From a bacterium (GTDB lineage Bacteria > Verrucomicrobiota > Verrucomicrobiia > Limisphaerales > UBA11358), in assembly GCA_021813325.1 (NCBI GenBank), contig JAKALA010000028.1, forward strand, positions 1 through 47,259: 47,259 nucleotides of DNA. The letters are read 5' to 3'. The notes beneath the pieces were generated by a model. The model did no database searches and was not told the origin of the DNA. It saw only the letters and a list, made by a program, of their open reading frames with translations. The position numbers were made by a program, and so were the translations under genes. How positions within the stretch are numbered: the first letter of the stretch is position 1; each line of letters begins with the position of its first letter. Below are positions 36,404 to 45,511 of this stretch, one piece after another.

Positions 36404-37306
36404 TTATTTTTTCAACAATTCCTTTTTGGCTGCCGCCAGTTTTTTTAACTGTTCCGGACTGACGGCAGGATATTGCAGATTCAAACTTTCCAAAGTATCG
36501 ATCACCGCCGCCGCCACGACACAGCGGGTGAACCATTTGTTGTCAGCAGGCACGACATACCAGGGCGCATGTTTGGTGGCGGTGTGGCGGATCATGTCTT
36601 CGTAGGCCTGTTGATACTCGTTCCAATGACTGCGCTCGGCCAGGTCGGCACTGGAAAACTTCCAGTTCTTTTCGGGCGTTTCCAGTCGCTCCAGAAACCG
36701 CCGTTTCTGCTCCTTCTTGGAAACGTTCAGAAAAAATTTCACGACCACAATGCCATTGCCGGCGAGATAACGTTCGAAGGCGCGAATGTCGCGAAACCGG
36801 TTTTGCCAGACATCCTTGCCCACCAACTCACGCGGCAGTCTCTGCTTGCCCAAAATTTCCGGATGCACCCGCACCACCAGTGTTTCCTCATAATAACTGC
36901 GGTTGAAAATCCCAATGTCACCGCGATTCGGCAGCCGCTTCAGGCAACGCCAAAGATAGTCATGATCCAGGTCCTCCGCCGAGGGCGCCTTGAACGAATA
37001 CACCTGGCAGCCTTGCGGATTCACGCCGGACATCACGTGTTTGATGGCACCGTCCTTGCCCGCCGCATCCATCGCCTGAAAAATCAACAGCACCGCCCAT
37101 TTGTCCTGCGCATAAAGCCGGTCCTGCATCTCGGCGAGCAACTCGACACCCGCAGCCAGCGCTTCCTTGGCGCGCGGTTTGTCTTCCGAGGAAAAGTTCA
37201 AAGTGTCAGCCGGATCAAAATGCTTGAGCCGGAACTTTTCCCCGTTGCTCACGCAGAAAGGCCGGGTGATCGTGCGCGCCAATTTAATGAATTCATTTCG
37301 TTTCAT
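36404..37306 (-). CDS. ppk2: Polyphosphate kinase 2 family protein
   Basis: This 300-residue protein is a PPK2-type nucleotide phosphotransferase that uses polyphosphate to make ADP or ATP (or GTP) from lower nucleotides. Walker A is AMDAAGKDGAIKHV with Lys84, and the Walker B / lid region is FNRSYYEE (134-141), followed by VRVHPE, the usual PPK2 pattern. The length fits the one-domain form. PPK2 subclass (AMP- or ADP-using) cannot be told safely from sequence reading. It lies 41 bases after glgP and 10 before pfkA, so polyphosphate and glycogen use seem to share a transcript. Confidence 0.93.
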   Translation of the reverse strand: MKRNEFIKLARTITRPFCVSNGEKFRLKHFDPADTLNFSSEDKPRAKEALAAGVELLAEMQDRLYAQDKWAVLLIFQAMDAAGKDGAIKHVMSGVNPQGCQVYSFKAPSAEDLDHDYLWRCLKRLPNRGDIGIFNRSYYEETLVVRVHPEILGKQRLPRELVGKDVWQNRFRDIRAFERYLAGNGIVVVKFFLNVSKKEQKRRFLERLETPEKNWKFSSADLAERSHWNEYQQAYEDMIRHTATKHAPWYVVPADNKWFTRCVVAAAVIDTLESLNLQYPAVSPEQLKKLAAAKKELLKK

Positions 37307-37347
37307 ATCTCAAAAGCTTGGAACACTGGATTGATTCATAATTATGT

Positions 37348-39855
37348 TTAAGCTGCCGTTGTCGGCACCGGCCGGGCCTGCCACACCTGCTGGCAATATT
37401 CCCGGATGGAACGATCCGAGGAAAATTTGCCCATGCGCGCGACATTTAAAATAGATTTCCGCGCCCAAACCTCCCGGTCGCGCCACACGGCTGAAACCTG
37501 CTCTTGGCAATCCACATAAGCCTGGTAATCGGCCAGCACCAGAAACGGATCCTGCCACAATAGATTTTCCACCAGCGGACGAAACAGGTTCATATCGCCG
37601 CCGGCCAGCGCGCCTGAAGCAATAAAATCAAGGACCTCGCGCAATTCGAGATTATTGTCATAAATTTCATGCGGCCGATAACCCGCGGCTTTCACCGACG
37701 CCACTTGCTCCGCATCGAGACCGAAAAGGAAGAAATTTTCGGCACCCACTTCCTCGCGGATCTCGACGTTAGCGCCATCCAGCGTGCCGATGGTCAGCGC
37801 GCCATTAAGGGAAAATTTCATGTTGCCCGTGCCGCTGGCTTCTTTGCCGGCGGTGGAAATTTGCTCGGACAAATCGGCCGCCGGATAAATGTGCTGCGCG
37901 TTTTTGACATTGAAATCCGGGAAAAACACCACTTTCAACCGGTCTTTCACCACCGGATCACAATTTACGACCTCGGCAATCGAGTTGATCAGCTTGATGA
38001 TCAACTTGGCCAGATAATAACCCGGCGCAGCTTTGGCTCCGAAGATGAAAGTCCGCGCCGGCAGGTCGGTTTGGCCGTGCTTTTTCAAACGCAAATACAG
38101 CGTCAGGATGTGAAGCGCATTCAGGTGCTGACGTTTGTATTCGTGCAGCCGCTTGGCCTGAATATCAAACATGGATTCGGGATTCACTTTCACGCCGGCT
38201 CGCTGTTCGATCAGCCCGGCCAGATTCCGCTTGGCCTGCAATTTGACTTCGCGCCATTGCTGACGAAACACCGCATCATCCGCCAAAGGCTCAAGCTGCC
38301 GCAGCCGGTCCAGATCGCGCAGCCAGCCATCGCCAATGCGTTCACTGATTAACTTGGCAAGTGGCGGATTGCTCACCGCCACGAAACGGCGCGGCGTCAC
38401 GCCATTGGTCACATTGAGAAATTTCCCCGGCCACAGTTCGGCAAAATCCCGCAGCACGGTTTGTTTTAAAAGTTCGGAATGCAACTGCGCCACGCCGTTC
38501 ACATGATGGCTGCCGACGACGGCCAAATGCGCCATCCGCACATGCCGTTCGCCATTCTCATCAATCAAGGACAGACGCGCCAGACGCGCGTCATCGCCGG
38601 GAAACCGGTCGCGCACTTCGTCGAGGAACCGCCGGTTGATTTCATAAATGATTTCCAAATGCCGTGGCAGCAGATTGCCAAACAACGGCACCGGCCATTT
38701 TTCCAGCGCCTCCGGCAGCAACGTGTGGTTGGTGTAGGCAAAGGTCTGCCGCGTTACATCCCAGGCATTTTCCCAAGGCATGCCATGTTCATCCACGAGC
38801 AATCGCATCAGTTCAGCAACGGCAACGGACGGATGCGTGTCGTTGAGTTGGATCGCGAATTTTTCATGAAATTTTTCCAGCGGGCGTTTGAGCAGCAGGT
38901 GAACACGGATCATGTCCTGCAAGGCGCAGGAGACAAAAAAGAATTGCTGTTCCAGCCGCAGGGTTTTGCCCTGTAACACCTCGTCATTGGGATAAAGCAC
39001 TTTGGTGATGTTTTCCGAAGACATCTTATCCTGCACGGCGCGGTAATAATCACCGTGGTTGAAGGCGGCAAAATCGAACGATTCCACCGCCTCGGCTTTC
39101 CACAACCGCAGCGGATTGCACGTGCCCACGCGATAGCCGATGATGGGCGTGTCGTAGGCCACGCCTTTGACCACCGTGGCCGGCACCCAGCGCACACGAT
39201 AGCGCCCCTGCCCGTCTGTCCACGCTTCGGTGCGACCACCAAAATTCACGTCATGATTGATCTCGGGCCGGGCGATTTCCCAGGGATTGCCAAAACGCAG
39301 CCACTTGTCGGTGATCTCCACCTGCCAGCCATCTATGATGACCTGATCAAAGATGCCGAATTCGTAGCGGATGCCATAACCCACCGCCGGAACTTCCAAT
39401 GACGCCAGCGAATCCAGATAACACGAGGCCAGCCGCCCCAACCCGCCATTGCCCAGGCCGGGTTCCTCTTCCTGTTCCAGCAATTCATCCAGATTGCAGC
39501 CCAGTTCCGACAGCGCCTGCCGCATCGGCTCCGTAATGCCCAGGCACAACAGTTTGTTGGCCAGATGCGGGCCGGGAAGAAATTCCGCGGACAAATAGGC
39601 GACCACCCGGGCATCGCGCTCGGCGTAAGTTTCCATCGTCTCAACCACGAGCTTGAAGACGCGATCCCGCACCGTGAGCGCCAAAGCGGTGTAAAGATCA
39701 TTCTTGGAGGCCGCCATCGGCACCCGTCCCAAACCGCAGAACAAACTGTCGAGAAAGGATTGCTTGAGGTCGGCCACGCTCATGCCGATGCGGACGTGGG
39801 GCACCTCGGCAACCACCCGGGTTTTGCTGGAAACCTTCGTTTTGGCTTGCGTCAT
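37348..39855 (-). CDS. glgP: Glycogen/starch phosphorylase
   Basis: This 835-residue GT35 enzyme releases glucose 1-phosphate from alpha-1,4-glucan using phosphate and PLP. The PLP lysine is Lys680 in EASGTGNMKFSLNGALTIGT. Other hallmarks are EEPGLGNGGLGRLASCYLDS, QLNDTHPSVAVAEL, LNVTNGVTPRRF and KRLHEYKRQHLN. The start is the ATG at 39855, three codons after an in-frame GTG, because GGAG stands 8 bases before it. That Shine-Dalgarno lies in a perfect 14-bp palindrome (39863-39876). It is followed by ppk2 and pfkA and preceded by pgm, which converts its product to glucose 6-phosphate. Confidence 0.97.
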   Translation of the reverse strand: MTQAKTKVSSKTRVVAEVPHVRIGMSVADLKQSFLDSLFCGLGRVPMAASKNDLYTALALTVRDRVFKLVVETMETYAERDARVVAYLSAEFLPGPHLANKLLCLGITEPMRQALSELGCNLDELLEQEEEPGLGNGGLGRLASCYLDSLASLEVPAVGYGIRYEFGIFDQVIIDGWQVEITDKWLRFGNPWEIARPEINHDVNFGGRTEAWTDGQGRYRVRWVPATVVKGVAYDTPIIGYRVGTCNPLRLWKAEAVESFDFAAFNHGDYYRAVQDKMSSENITKVLYPNDEVLQGKTLRLEQQFFFVSCALQDMIRVHLLLKRPLEKFHEKFAIQLNDTHPSVAVAELMRLLVDEHGMPWENAWDVTRQTFAYTNHTLLPEALEKWPVPLFGNLLPRHLEIIYEINRRFLDEVRDRFPGDDARLARLSLIDENGERHVRMAHLAVVGSHHVNGVAQLHSELLKQTVLRDFAELWPGKFLNVTNGVTPRRFVAVSNPPLAKLISERIGDGWLRDLDRLRQLEPLADDAVFRQQWREVKLQAKRNLAGLIEQRAGVKVNPESMFDIQAKRLHEYKRQHLNALHILTLYLRLKKHGQTDLPARTFIFGAKAAPGYYLAKLIIKLINSIAEVVNCDPVVKDRLKVVFFPDFNVKNAQHIYPAADLSEQISTAGKEASGTGNMKFSLNGALTIGTLDGANVEIREEVGAENFFLFGLDAEQVASVKAAGYRPHEIYDNNLELREVLDFIASGALAGGDMNLFRPLVENLLWQDPFLVLADYQAYVDCQEQVSAVWRDREVWARKSILNVARMGKFSSDRSIREYCQQVWQARPVPTTAA

Positions 39856-39862
39856 AAATGTC

Positions 39863-39876
39863 ACTCCGCGCGGAGT
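39863..39876 (-). promoter_or_regulatory. Palindrome covering the glgP Shine-Dalgarno
   Basis: ACTCCGCGCGGAGT is a perfect 14-bp palindrome whose 3' half contains the GGAG used by glgP. In RNA it would form a 5-bp stem pairing the Shine-Dalgarno with ACTCC; in DNA it could be an operator. Confidence 0.5.
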
Positions 39877-40119
39877 TCGCTATTATTGACCACGCTGCCG
39901 GCTGTTTGACTCAGAATGCGCATGCGTTTTTCGCCCAATCAACGCGACTTGCCCCGCATTGCCGGGCCGCTCAGGCTGAATTCCGCCGGTGGCTTCAACC
40001 GCAACCAGACCTTCCAACGGCGACGGATGGTGTGAGAAACACACAGAGAAAATCAGAACGCCTTGTTCCTTTGCGTGTTCAGTCAAGGACTGATTAAAGG
40101 TCATCGCCAGACAAAGTCA
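39877..40119. other. Intergenic stretch between pgm and glgP
   Basis: No convincing coding frame was found; short frames on both strands lack family features and ribosome sites. It presumably carries the glgP promoter, but no clear -35/-10 pair stood out. Confidence 0.45.
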
Positions 40120-40148
40120 AGCATCGCCCGGCCCACCGGAGCGATGCT
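40120..40148 (-). terminator. Probable terminator after pgm
   Basis: An 8-bp perfect stem (AGCATCGC / GCGATGCT) with a GC-rich 13-base loop begins 27 bases after the pgm stop. It is followed on the minus strand by TGACTTTG, a poor T-tract, so termination may be partial. Confidence 0.5.
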
Positions 40149-40174
40149 CAGAAAAATCCGGTGCCAACCCCGGA

Positions 40175-41815
40175 TCAACCGAGGGAATTTTTCACGATCT
40201 GCCGCGCCTCGCTGACGATGGCGCCGAGATGTTTCTCGTCCCGGAAGCTTTCGGCGTAAATCTTGTAAATGTTTTCCGTGCCCGAGGGACGCGCCGCAAA
40301 CCAGCCGTGGGCCGTCGTCACCTTCAACCCGCCGATCGCCGCCTGGTTGCCGGGCGCCTTGGTCAGCTTGGCTGTAATGGCATCGCCCGCAAGCGTGGAT
40401 TCCTTCACCGCTTCCGGCGACAATTTCGACAATTTCGCCTTTTGTTCCGGCGTCGCCGCCGCGTCAATGCGCGTGTAATGCGGCATCCCAAATTCCGCGG
40501 CCAGTTCGCGGAAATGCAATCCCGGATCTTTGCCCGTCGCAGCGGTGATTTCAGCCGCCAGCAAGTTCATGATCGGACCGTCCTTGTCAGTCGTCCACAC
40601 CGAACCATCGCGGCGCAGGAAGCTGGCGCCGGCACTTTCTTCGCCGCCAAAGCCGAATGAACCATCGAACAAACCCGGCGCAAACCATTTGAAGCCGACG
40701 GGCGTTTCGCACAGTTTGCGGCCCAGCTTGGCGACCACGCGATCAATCATGCTGCTGCTCACGAGGGTTTTGCCGACCACAACCTTGGCCGACCATTGCG
40801 GACGGTGTGTCAGCAGATAGCCAATGGCCACCGCAAGATAATGATTCGGATTCATCAGCCCCGCCGACGGCGTGACGATGCCGTGCCGGTCGGAATCCGG
40901 ATCATTGGCAAAGGCCACGCTGTATTTGTCCTTGAGCCCGACCAAACTGGCCATCGCGTAGGGGCTGGAACAATCCATGCGGATTTTACCATCGTGATCC
41001 ACCGTCATGAACGAAAACGTGGGATCAAGCTTTGGATTCACCACCGCAATGTCCAACTTGTAAAGCCTGTTGATCGGCTCCCAATATTTCAAAGCGGCGC
41101 CGCCAAGCGGATCCACTCCAAGCTTCAATCCCGCCGCGCGAATGGCATCCATGTCCACGACATTTTTCAAATCTTCCACGTAAGGCAGAATGTAATCTTG
41201 CTCGCGCGTGTTGGATGCTTTCACCGCCTGTGCATAGGGAAGGCGTTTTACTCCCGCATTGTCACCACGTAAAAGTTCATTGGCGCGATCCTGCACCCAC
41301 CGCGTGATGTCCGTATCTGCCGGCCCGCCATTGGTGGGATTGTATTTGAACCCGCCATCCTGCGGCGGATTGTGCGACGGCGTAATGACAATGCCATCCG
41401 CCAGACGCTCCTTGCGTCCGCGATTATGCACCAAAATGGCGCGCGAAATCACCGGTGTCGGCGTGGCGCCGTCGTCAGCTTGAATCACCGTTTCCACGCC
41501 GTTCGCCGCGAGCACCTCCAAAGCCGTGCGTTGCGCCGGCGCGGAAAGCGGATGCGTATCCCTGCCCATGAACAAAGGCCCATCCGTGCCATGGCTTTTG
41601 CGATAATCACAAATCGCCTGGGAAATGGCCAGAATGTGGGCCTCGGTGAAAGTGGCATCCAACGAAGTGCCGCGATGGCCGCTGGTGCCAAAACTGACCA
41701 ACTGGTTGGCATTTGAAACGTCGGGTGCGCGCTCATAATACTCCCGTTCCAAACGCGCCAAGTCCACGAGCAACGATTGCGGTGCCGGTTTGCCTGCAAG
41801 CGGTGAAATAGCCAT
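40175..41815 (-). CDS. pgm: Alpha-D-phosphoglucomutase
   Basis: This 546-residue enzyme interconverts glucose 1-phosphate and glucose 6-phosphate. The start at ATG 41815 gives [19 protein letters not shown], matching the N-terminus of E. coli Pgm (MAI..AG.PA..S.L); the frame runs 17 codons further upstream without family support. Motifs are [10 protein letters not shown], the phosphoserine loop [11 protein letters not shown] with Ser147 (E. coli Ser146), metal loop DPDSDRHG, the sugar loop [14 protein letters not shown] and phosphate loop [16 protein letters not shown]. It is followed by glgP about 320 bases downstream on the same strand. It is transcribed away from the small membrane gene at 41980. 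Confidence 0.97.
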   Translation of the reverse strand: MAISPLAGKPAPQSLLVDLARLEREYYERAPDVSNANQLVSFGTSGHRGTSLDATFTEAHILAISQAICDYRKSHGTDGPLFMGRDTHPLSAPAQRTALEVLAANGVETVIQADDGATPTPVISRAILVHNRGRKERLADGIVITPSHNPPQDGGFKYNPTNGGPADTDITRWVQDRANELLRGDNAGVKRLPYAQAVKASNTREQDYILPYVEDLKNVVDMDAIRAAGLKLGVDPLGGAALKYWEPINRLYKLDIAVVNPKLDPTFSFMTVDHDGKIRMDCSSPYAMASLVGLKDKYSVAFANDPDSDRHGIVTPSAGLMNPNHYLAVAIGYLLTHRPQWSAKVVVGKTLVSSSMIDRVVAKLGRKLCETPVGFKWFAPGLFDGSFGFGGEESAGASFLRRDGSVWTTDKDGPIMNLLAAEITAATGKDPGLHFRELAAEFGMPHYTRIDAAATPEQKAKLSKLSPEAVKESTLAGDAITAKLTKAPGNQAAIGGLKVTTAHGWFAARPSGTENIYKIYAESFRDEKHLGAIVSEARQIVKNSLG

Positions 41816-41979
41816 AAAATATAATGCGGTGGGCCGGTCAGACATTCGTTCAAATCCGCCCGGCAACCTCAGTCAGTTTATGAGCAACGCGCTTTTGGGG
41901 AAAGCAATTGTCTCAACTGAATTTGGCCGAAGAGAGTTATGCGGGTGACGATTCATGCCGAGTTTTGTCTGAAAGTTAT

Positions 41980-42324
41980 ATGAAGAACTTTGAAAATTGG
42001 TTTTTGCGCATCGCTGACAGCGATCTGAATTGGATCGGTTTGGGTTGGCTGCGCCCGGCAAAGCTCGACCATATCGGGCCTCGCTACATTATCCTGAGCA
42101 GTTTCGTCTTGGGTTTGCCGGGAATGCTCGCTGGCGCGACGCTCATTTTCCTGACTTTGGGGCGTTTAAGCACAACCGCATTACTGTCACTGGTTGCGCT
42201 TGTCATGCTGATCGAGGTGCCGCTGCACATCCTTTTCGCCCATTTTTGGAACCGGCGGGCCGAAAGACTCGCCCGCGAAGGAATTCAAGCGAGCCGTCCG
42301 TTGTCCCCGCTTAAAACGGGTTGA
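41980..42324 (+). CDS. Small two-helix membrane protein, unknown
   Basis: This 114-residue protein has the start MKNFENWFLRIADSDLNWIGLGWLRP and two clear membrane helices (YIILSSFVLGLPGMLAGATLIFLTL and STTALLSLVALVMLIEVPLHILFAHF). A basic tail follows (WNRRAERLAREG). I recognise no family. A TTG at 41908 in frame could add 24 residues, but the ATG fits better. It converges on the DUF218 gene, whose stop overlaps its end by 14 bases. Nothing in the context indicates a function. Confidence 0.65.
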   Translation: MKNFENWFLRIADSDLNWIGLGWLRPAKLDHIGPRYIILSSFVLGLPGMLAGATLIFLTLGRLSTTALLSLVALVMLIEVPLHILFAHFWNRRAERLAREGIQASRPLSPLKTG

Positions 42325-42889
42325 TCCCGTAAAGAATGCAATAGCCCGGCAGCTTTAAAAATTCCAGCCGCATGCGCTTGCCGTTCCCACGCCGCGCCCA
42401 TTCCTCCTGCTCAAAGGCGTAATAGGACGGGCGGGAATAAAAGGTGATGTCCGGCGCGTAATGCTCAAAGGTCTTCAACGCCCGCCGGGAGTGATACCAC
42501 GACGTCACCAAAATGGCTGAATGGAGGTTTTGTGCCCGCAAAAGCTTGATGGTAAAAAGCGCATTTTCGCGGGTGGTGGTGGATTTGTTTTCCACTTGGA
42601 TCGCACTGGCCGGCACACCCTGCTGGCGCAGAATCAGGCGGTTGATTTGGTCGTCGCCGGCACCGGTGATGATGATGCGGGGCGCAGCCTGCTGCTTGAA
42701 CAATTCGGCCGCCCGCTCAGGCCGTTCGTGCAGGCCGCCGCCCAGGACGACGATGACATCCGCCGTAACCTTGCCGCTATCCACGCATAGAATTTTTTCC
42801 GGGTAATAATAAGCGATCCCGCCAACCACGGTCGCCAAAAGGACGCCGAGGATGGCGAGACGGAAAAACCATTTAAAAATTGTGCGCAA
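42311..42889 (-). CDS. DUF218 (SanA/ElyC-like) membrane-anchored protein
   Basis: This 192-residue protein has an N-terminal anchor (FFRLAILGVLLATVVGGIAYYY) and then a DUF218 domain. The domain shows the conserved segments VIVVLGGGLHERPERA, IIITGAGDD, VENKSTTTRENA and LVTSWYHSRRA. Proteins of this family (SanA, YdcF, ElyC) act in envelope homeostasis, with proposed roles in undecaprenyl-phosphate or envelope-polymer metabolism; the chemistry is not settled. It is divergent from the mlaE operon, sharing a 104-base intergenic region, which would fit a common envelope theme (inference). Confidence 0.85.
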   Translation of the reverse strand: MRTIFKWFFRLAILGVLLATVVGGIAYYYPEKILCVDSGKVTADVIVVLGGGLHERPERAAELFKQQAAPRIIITGAGDDQINRLILRQQGVPASAIQVENKSTTTRENALFTIKLLRAQNLHSAILVTSWYHSRRALKTFEHYAPDITFYSRPSYYAFEQEEWARRGNGKRMRLEFLKLPGYCILYGINPF

Positions 42890-42993
42890 ACCGGGGCCAG
42901 CCTAAAGCCGGACAGAATTCTTGCAAGCGTGTTTCGTCAATATGACATCCGGCACTGGTAATAACCCGGCCCGTTTGCTAAAGTGCCCGGACA

Positions 42994-43776
42994 ATGAATT
43001 TTCTGGCAGGAACATGGGTGGGCGAATGGCTGGTCGGCCTGGGCCGCATCTCCGCGATGTCGCGGGACGCGGTGTTGTCGCTGTTCACCTTCCGGGTGGC
43101 CTGGCGCGATTTGCTCTACCAAATTTATTTCATCGGCATCAAATCACAGACGGTGGTGCTGGTGACCGGCGGCTTTACGGGCATGGTGCTGACGGCCCAG
43201 ACTTATTTTCAATTTCACAAGATCAAGATGGACACCGCCACGCTGGCCGTCGTGGGGGTCTCCATGTGCGATGAACTTGGTCCCGTGCTGACCGCGCTGA
43301 TGGTGGCCGGGCGGGTCGGCGCGGCCATTGCCGCTGAAATCGGCACCATGCGCGTGACCGAACAGATCGACGCGCTGCGCACGCTGGCAACGCATCCGGT
43401 GGACTATCTGGTGGTGCCACGGCTGCTCGCGTCGCAAATCGCGCTGCCGTTGTTGACCATGGAATCCATCGCCCTCGGCATTGGCTCCGGTTATCTGGTG
43501 GGCACGAGCCTGCTGGGCATTGATCCGGCCTATCTCTGGTATAACATGTTAAAATATACCGAGCCGATCGACGTGGTGATCAGCCTGACCAAAGCCCTCA
43601 TTTTTGGCGGCATCGTCGCCTTGGTAGGCTGCTATAAAGGCATGACGTGCGGACTGGGCGCGGAAGGCGTGGGCAAAGCGACCACCGAAGCGGTGGTGTA
43701 TTCCTCCATCTCCATTCTGATTTCCAACTTTTTCCTGACGCTGGTGCTCCAGCGGATAGCCTTGCTGCTGGCATGA
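42994..43776 (+). CDS. mlaE: MlaE-type lipid transport permease
   Basis: This 260-residue inner-membrane permease belongs to the Mce/Mla phospholipid transport system. The MlaE signature region is present: FTGMVLTAQTYFQF, then ELGPVLTALMVAGRVGAAIAAEIGTMRVTEQIDAL and the C-terminal TCGLGAEGVGKATTEAVVYSS. It functions with the ATPase encoded next (ATGA overlap at 43773-43776) and the MlaD-like substrate-binding protein. In Gram-negative bacteria this complex moves phospholipids between inner and outer membrane, which agrees with an outer-membrane-bearing verrucomicrobial host. No MlaB or MlaC gene is present in the operon. Confidence 0.94.
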   Translation: MNFLAGTWVGEWLVGLGRISAMSRDAVLSLFTFRVAWRDLLYQIYFIGIKSQTVVLVTGGFTGMVLTAQTYFQFHKIKMDTATLAVVGVSMCDELGPVLTALMVAGRVGAAIAAEIGTMRVTEQIDALRTLATHPVDYLVVPRLLASQIALPLLTMESIALGIGSGYLVGTSLLGIDPAYLWYNMLKYTEPIDVVISLTKALIFGGIVALVGCYKGMTCGLGAEGVGKATTEAVVYSSISILISNFFLTLVLQRIALLLA

Positions 43777-44504
43777 TTGAGGTCCGCCAACTGAAAAAAA
43801 GCTTCGGCTCCCAGCCGGTTCTGGAAGACGTGAGTTTTCGCATCGAGGCCGGCGAATCGGTGACCATCATTGGGCGAAGCGGCGGCGGAAAAAGCGTGCT
43901 GCTCAAGCACATCATCGGCCTGCTGCAGCCGGATGCCGGCGAAGTGCTCATCGCCGGGGAGAATATTGTCACCATGTCCGAGCGCCAACTGCTCCGGGTG
44001 CGGGAGAAATTTGGCATGGTGTTCCAGGGGGCCGCCTTATTTGACTCCATGACCGTGGCGGAAAACGTGGCGTTTCCGCTCGAACGCAAAAAGAAATTCA
44101 GCCCCGGCGAAATCGCCAAACGCGTCGCCACCGCGCTGGAAATGGTGGACCTGCCCGGCACCCAAAATAAAAAACCGGCGGAACTGTCCGGCGGCATGCG
44201 CAAACGCGTCGGGTTGGCCCGCGCAATCATCTACGAACCCCAAATCATCCTCTACGACGAACCAACGACCGGGTTGGACCCGATCGTTTCCGACAGCATC
44301 GACAAACTGATCATCCGGGTCCGCGACCAGTTGAACGTCACGTCCATTGTGGTGACGCACGACATGCGGAGCGCCCGCCGCGTGGGCAATCACGTGCTGA
44401 TGCTGCATGAAAAAAAGATTTACGCAAATTGCACGCCGGAAAAACTGTTCGCCTCAACCGACCCGGTGGTGCGTCAATTCGTGGACGGCGTGGCGGACGA
44501 TTAA
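43773..44504 (+). CDS. mlaF: MlaF-type ABC ATPase
   Basis: This 243-residue ATPase has Walker A GRSGGGKS (Lys40), signature LSGGMRKRVGLARA, Walker B IILYDEPTTGLDP and switch His in VVTHDMRSA, exactly in the MlaF/Mkl style. The start at ATG 43773 overlaps the mlaE stop; longer in-frame extensions run inside mlaE and are rejected. It energises MlaE. The mlaD-like start follows after 14 bases. Confidence 0.95.
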   Translation: MIEVRQLKKSFGSQPVLEDVSFRIEAGESVTIIGRSGGGKSVLLKHIIGLLQPDAGEVLIAGENIVTMSERQLLRVREKFGMVFQGAALFDSMTVAENVAFPLERKKKFSPGEIAKRVATALEMVDLPGTQNKKPAELSGGMRKRVGLARAIIYEPQIILYDEPTTGLDPIVSDSIDKLIIRVRDQLNVTSIVVTHDMRSARRVGNHVLMLHEKKIYANCTPEKLFASTDPVVRQFVDGVADD

Positions 44505-44518
44505 AAAACGATTTGATC

Positions 44519-45511
44519 ATGGAAAAGAAACGATTGGAAATGAAAGTCGGACTGTTCGTGTTTGTCGGACTGGCCTTGCTGGCCATCCTGATGATCCAGT
44601 TCAGCAAAGGCACCAGCATTTATCGCGGCACTTACAAGCTGCATCTGCACGCGGAAAATGTCGGCGGCATCAAACAGCGCGCCGCCGTGCTGCTGGCGGG
44701 CGTCCAAGTCGGAACCGTGTCCGGGGTCCGGATTGCGCCCGACGGCAAAAGCGTGACCATTGATTTGCAACTCTACAAGGACACGCCGCCCATTTATCAC
44801 GACGCCCAGTTTGTCATCGAGTCGGCGGGTTTTCTGGGCGATCAATATGTCTCCATCAATCCGACGGCCAACACGGAACCCAAGTTGGCGGATGGCGCGG
44901 ATGTTCCCTGCCTGCCTCCTTTCAACATGCAAAAGGTGGCGCGCGATGCCGGCGGGTTCATTCAACGCATCGATGAAACGGCCAAAAAACTGGACGCCGC
45001 CGCCACCGATTTGCGCAAGGAGGTCTTGAATGAACAAACCCTTGCCAGCTTTGGAACCTCCATCACCAATATGAAATTGTTCACCGAACAGGCGCTTGAC
45101 ACCGTCCAAGACATCAAAACTGTCGTCAACACCAATGGGGATCAGGTCAAACTCGCCGTCAGCAATGCCGTTTATTTTTCATCCCAGCTCATCAAACTGT
45201 CGGAATCGGCCCAGGCAGTGCTGGCCACCAACAGCGTCAACCTCAACCAGGCCACAAAAGATCTTGCCGACACCACCGCCATCTTCAAACAACTGGCCAC
45301 CAACGTTCAGGCTGGCCACGGTCTGGCGGGTGCGCTGCTGCAAAACGAGGAACTGGCCACCAACATGGAATCCATCGCCGCCAACCTGTCCGTCACCAGC
45401 AGCAACTTGAATCGCCGCGGGCTATGGGGCATTCTCTGGTCGCACAAACCGGACAAACCCAAACCGACCAACGCGCCACTGACCACGTTTCCCACCCCGA
45501 CGCGAAAATGA
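44519..45511 (+). CDS. mlaD: MlaD/Mce-domain lipid-binding protein
   Basis: This 330-residue protein begins MEKKRLEMKVGLFVFVGLALLAILMIQF, a single N-terminal membrane anchor. An Mce/MlaD beta-barrel domain (about 40-120) follows: LHAENVGGIKQRAAVLLAGVQVGTV, then IESAGFLGDQYVSINP. A long helical C-terminal region (about 145-300, with repeated Asn/Thr/Gln coiled-coil-like segments) and a Pro-rich tail complete it. Mce proteins form hexameric periplasmic rings; the long helices may build a tube, as in the longer family members, which is an inference. Its stop overlaps the next start (ATGA, 45508-45511). Confidence 0.92.
   Translation: MEKKRLEMKVGLFVFVGLALLAILMIQFSKGTSIYRGTYKLHLHAENVGGIKQRAAVLLAGVQVGTVSGVRIAPDGKSVTIDLQLYKDTPPIYHDAQFVIESAGFLGDQYVSINPTANTEPKLADGADVPCLPPFNMQKVARDAGGFIQRIDETAKKLDAAATDLRKEVLNEQTLASFGTSITNMKLFTEQALDTVQDIKTVVNTNGDQVKLAVSNAVYFSSQLIKLSESAQAVLATNSVNLNQATKDLADTTAIFKQLATNVQAGHGLAGALLQNEELATNMESIAANLSVTSSNLNRRGLWGILWSHKPDKPKPTNAPLTTFPTPTRK

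Noticed and set aside
39883-40104. Short minus-strand frame between glgP and pgm
   Set aside because: No motif and no ribosome site; the segment is more likely regulatory.
41873-42061. 62-codon minus-strand frame opposite the start of the small membrane gene
   Set aside because: Low-complexity sequence without family resemblance; it overlaps a better plus-strand gene.
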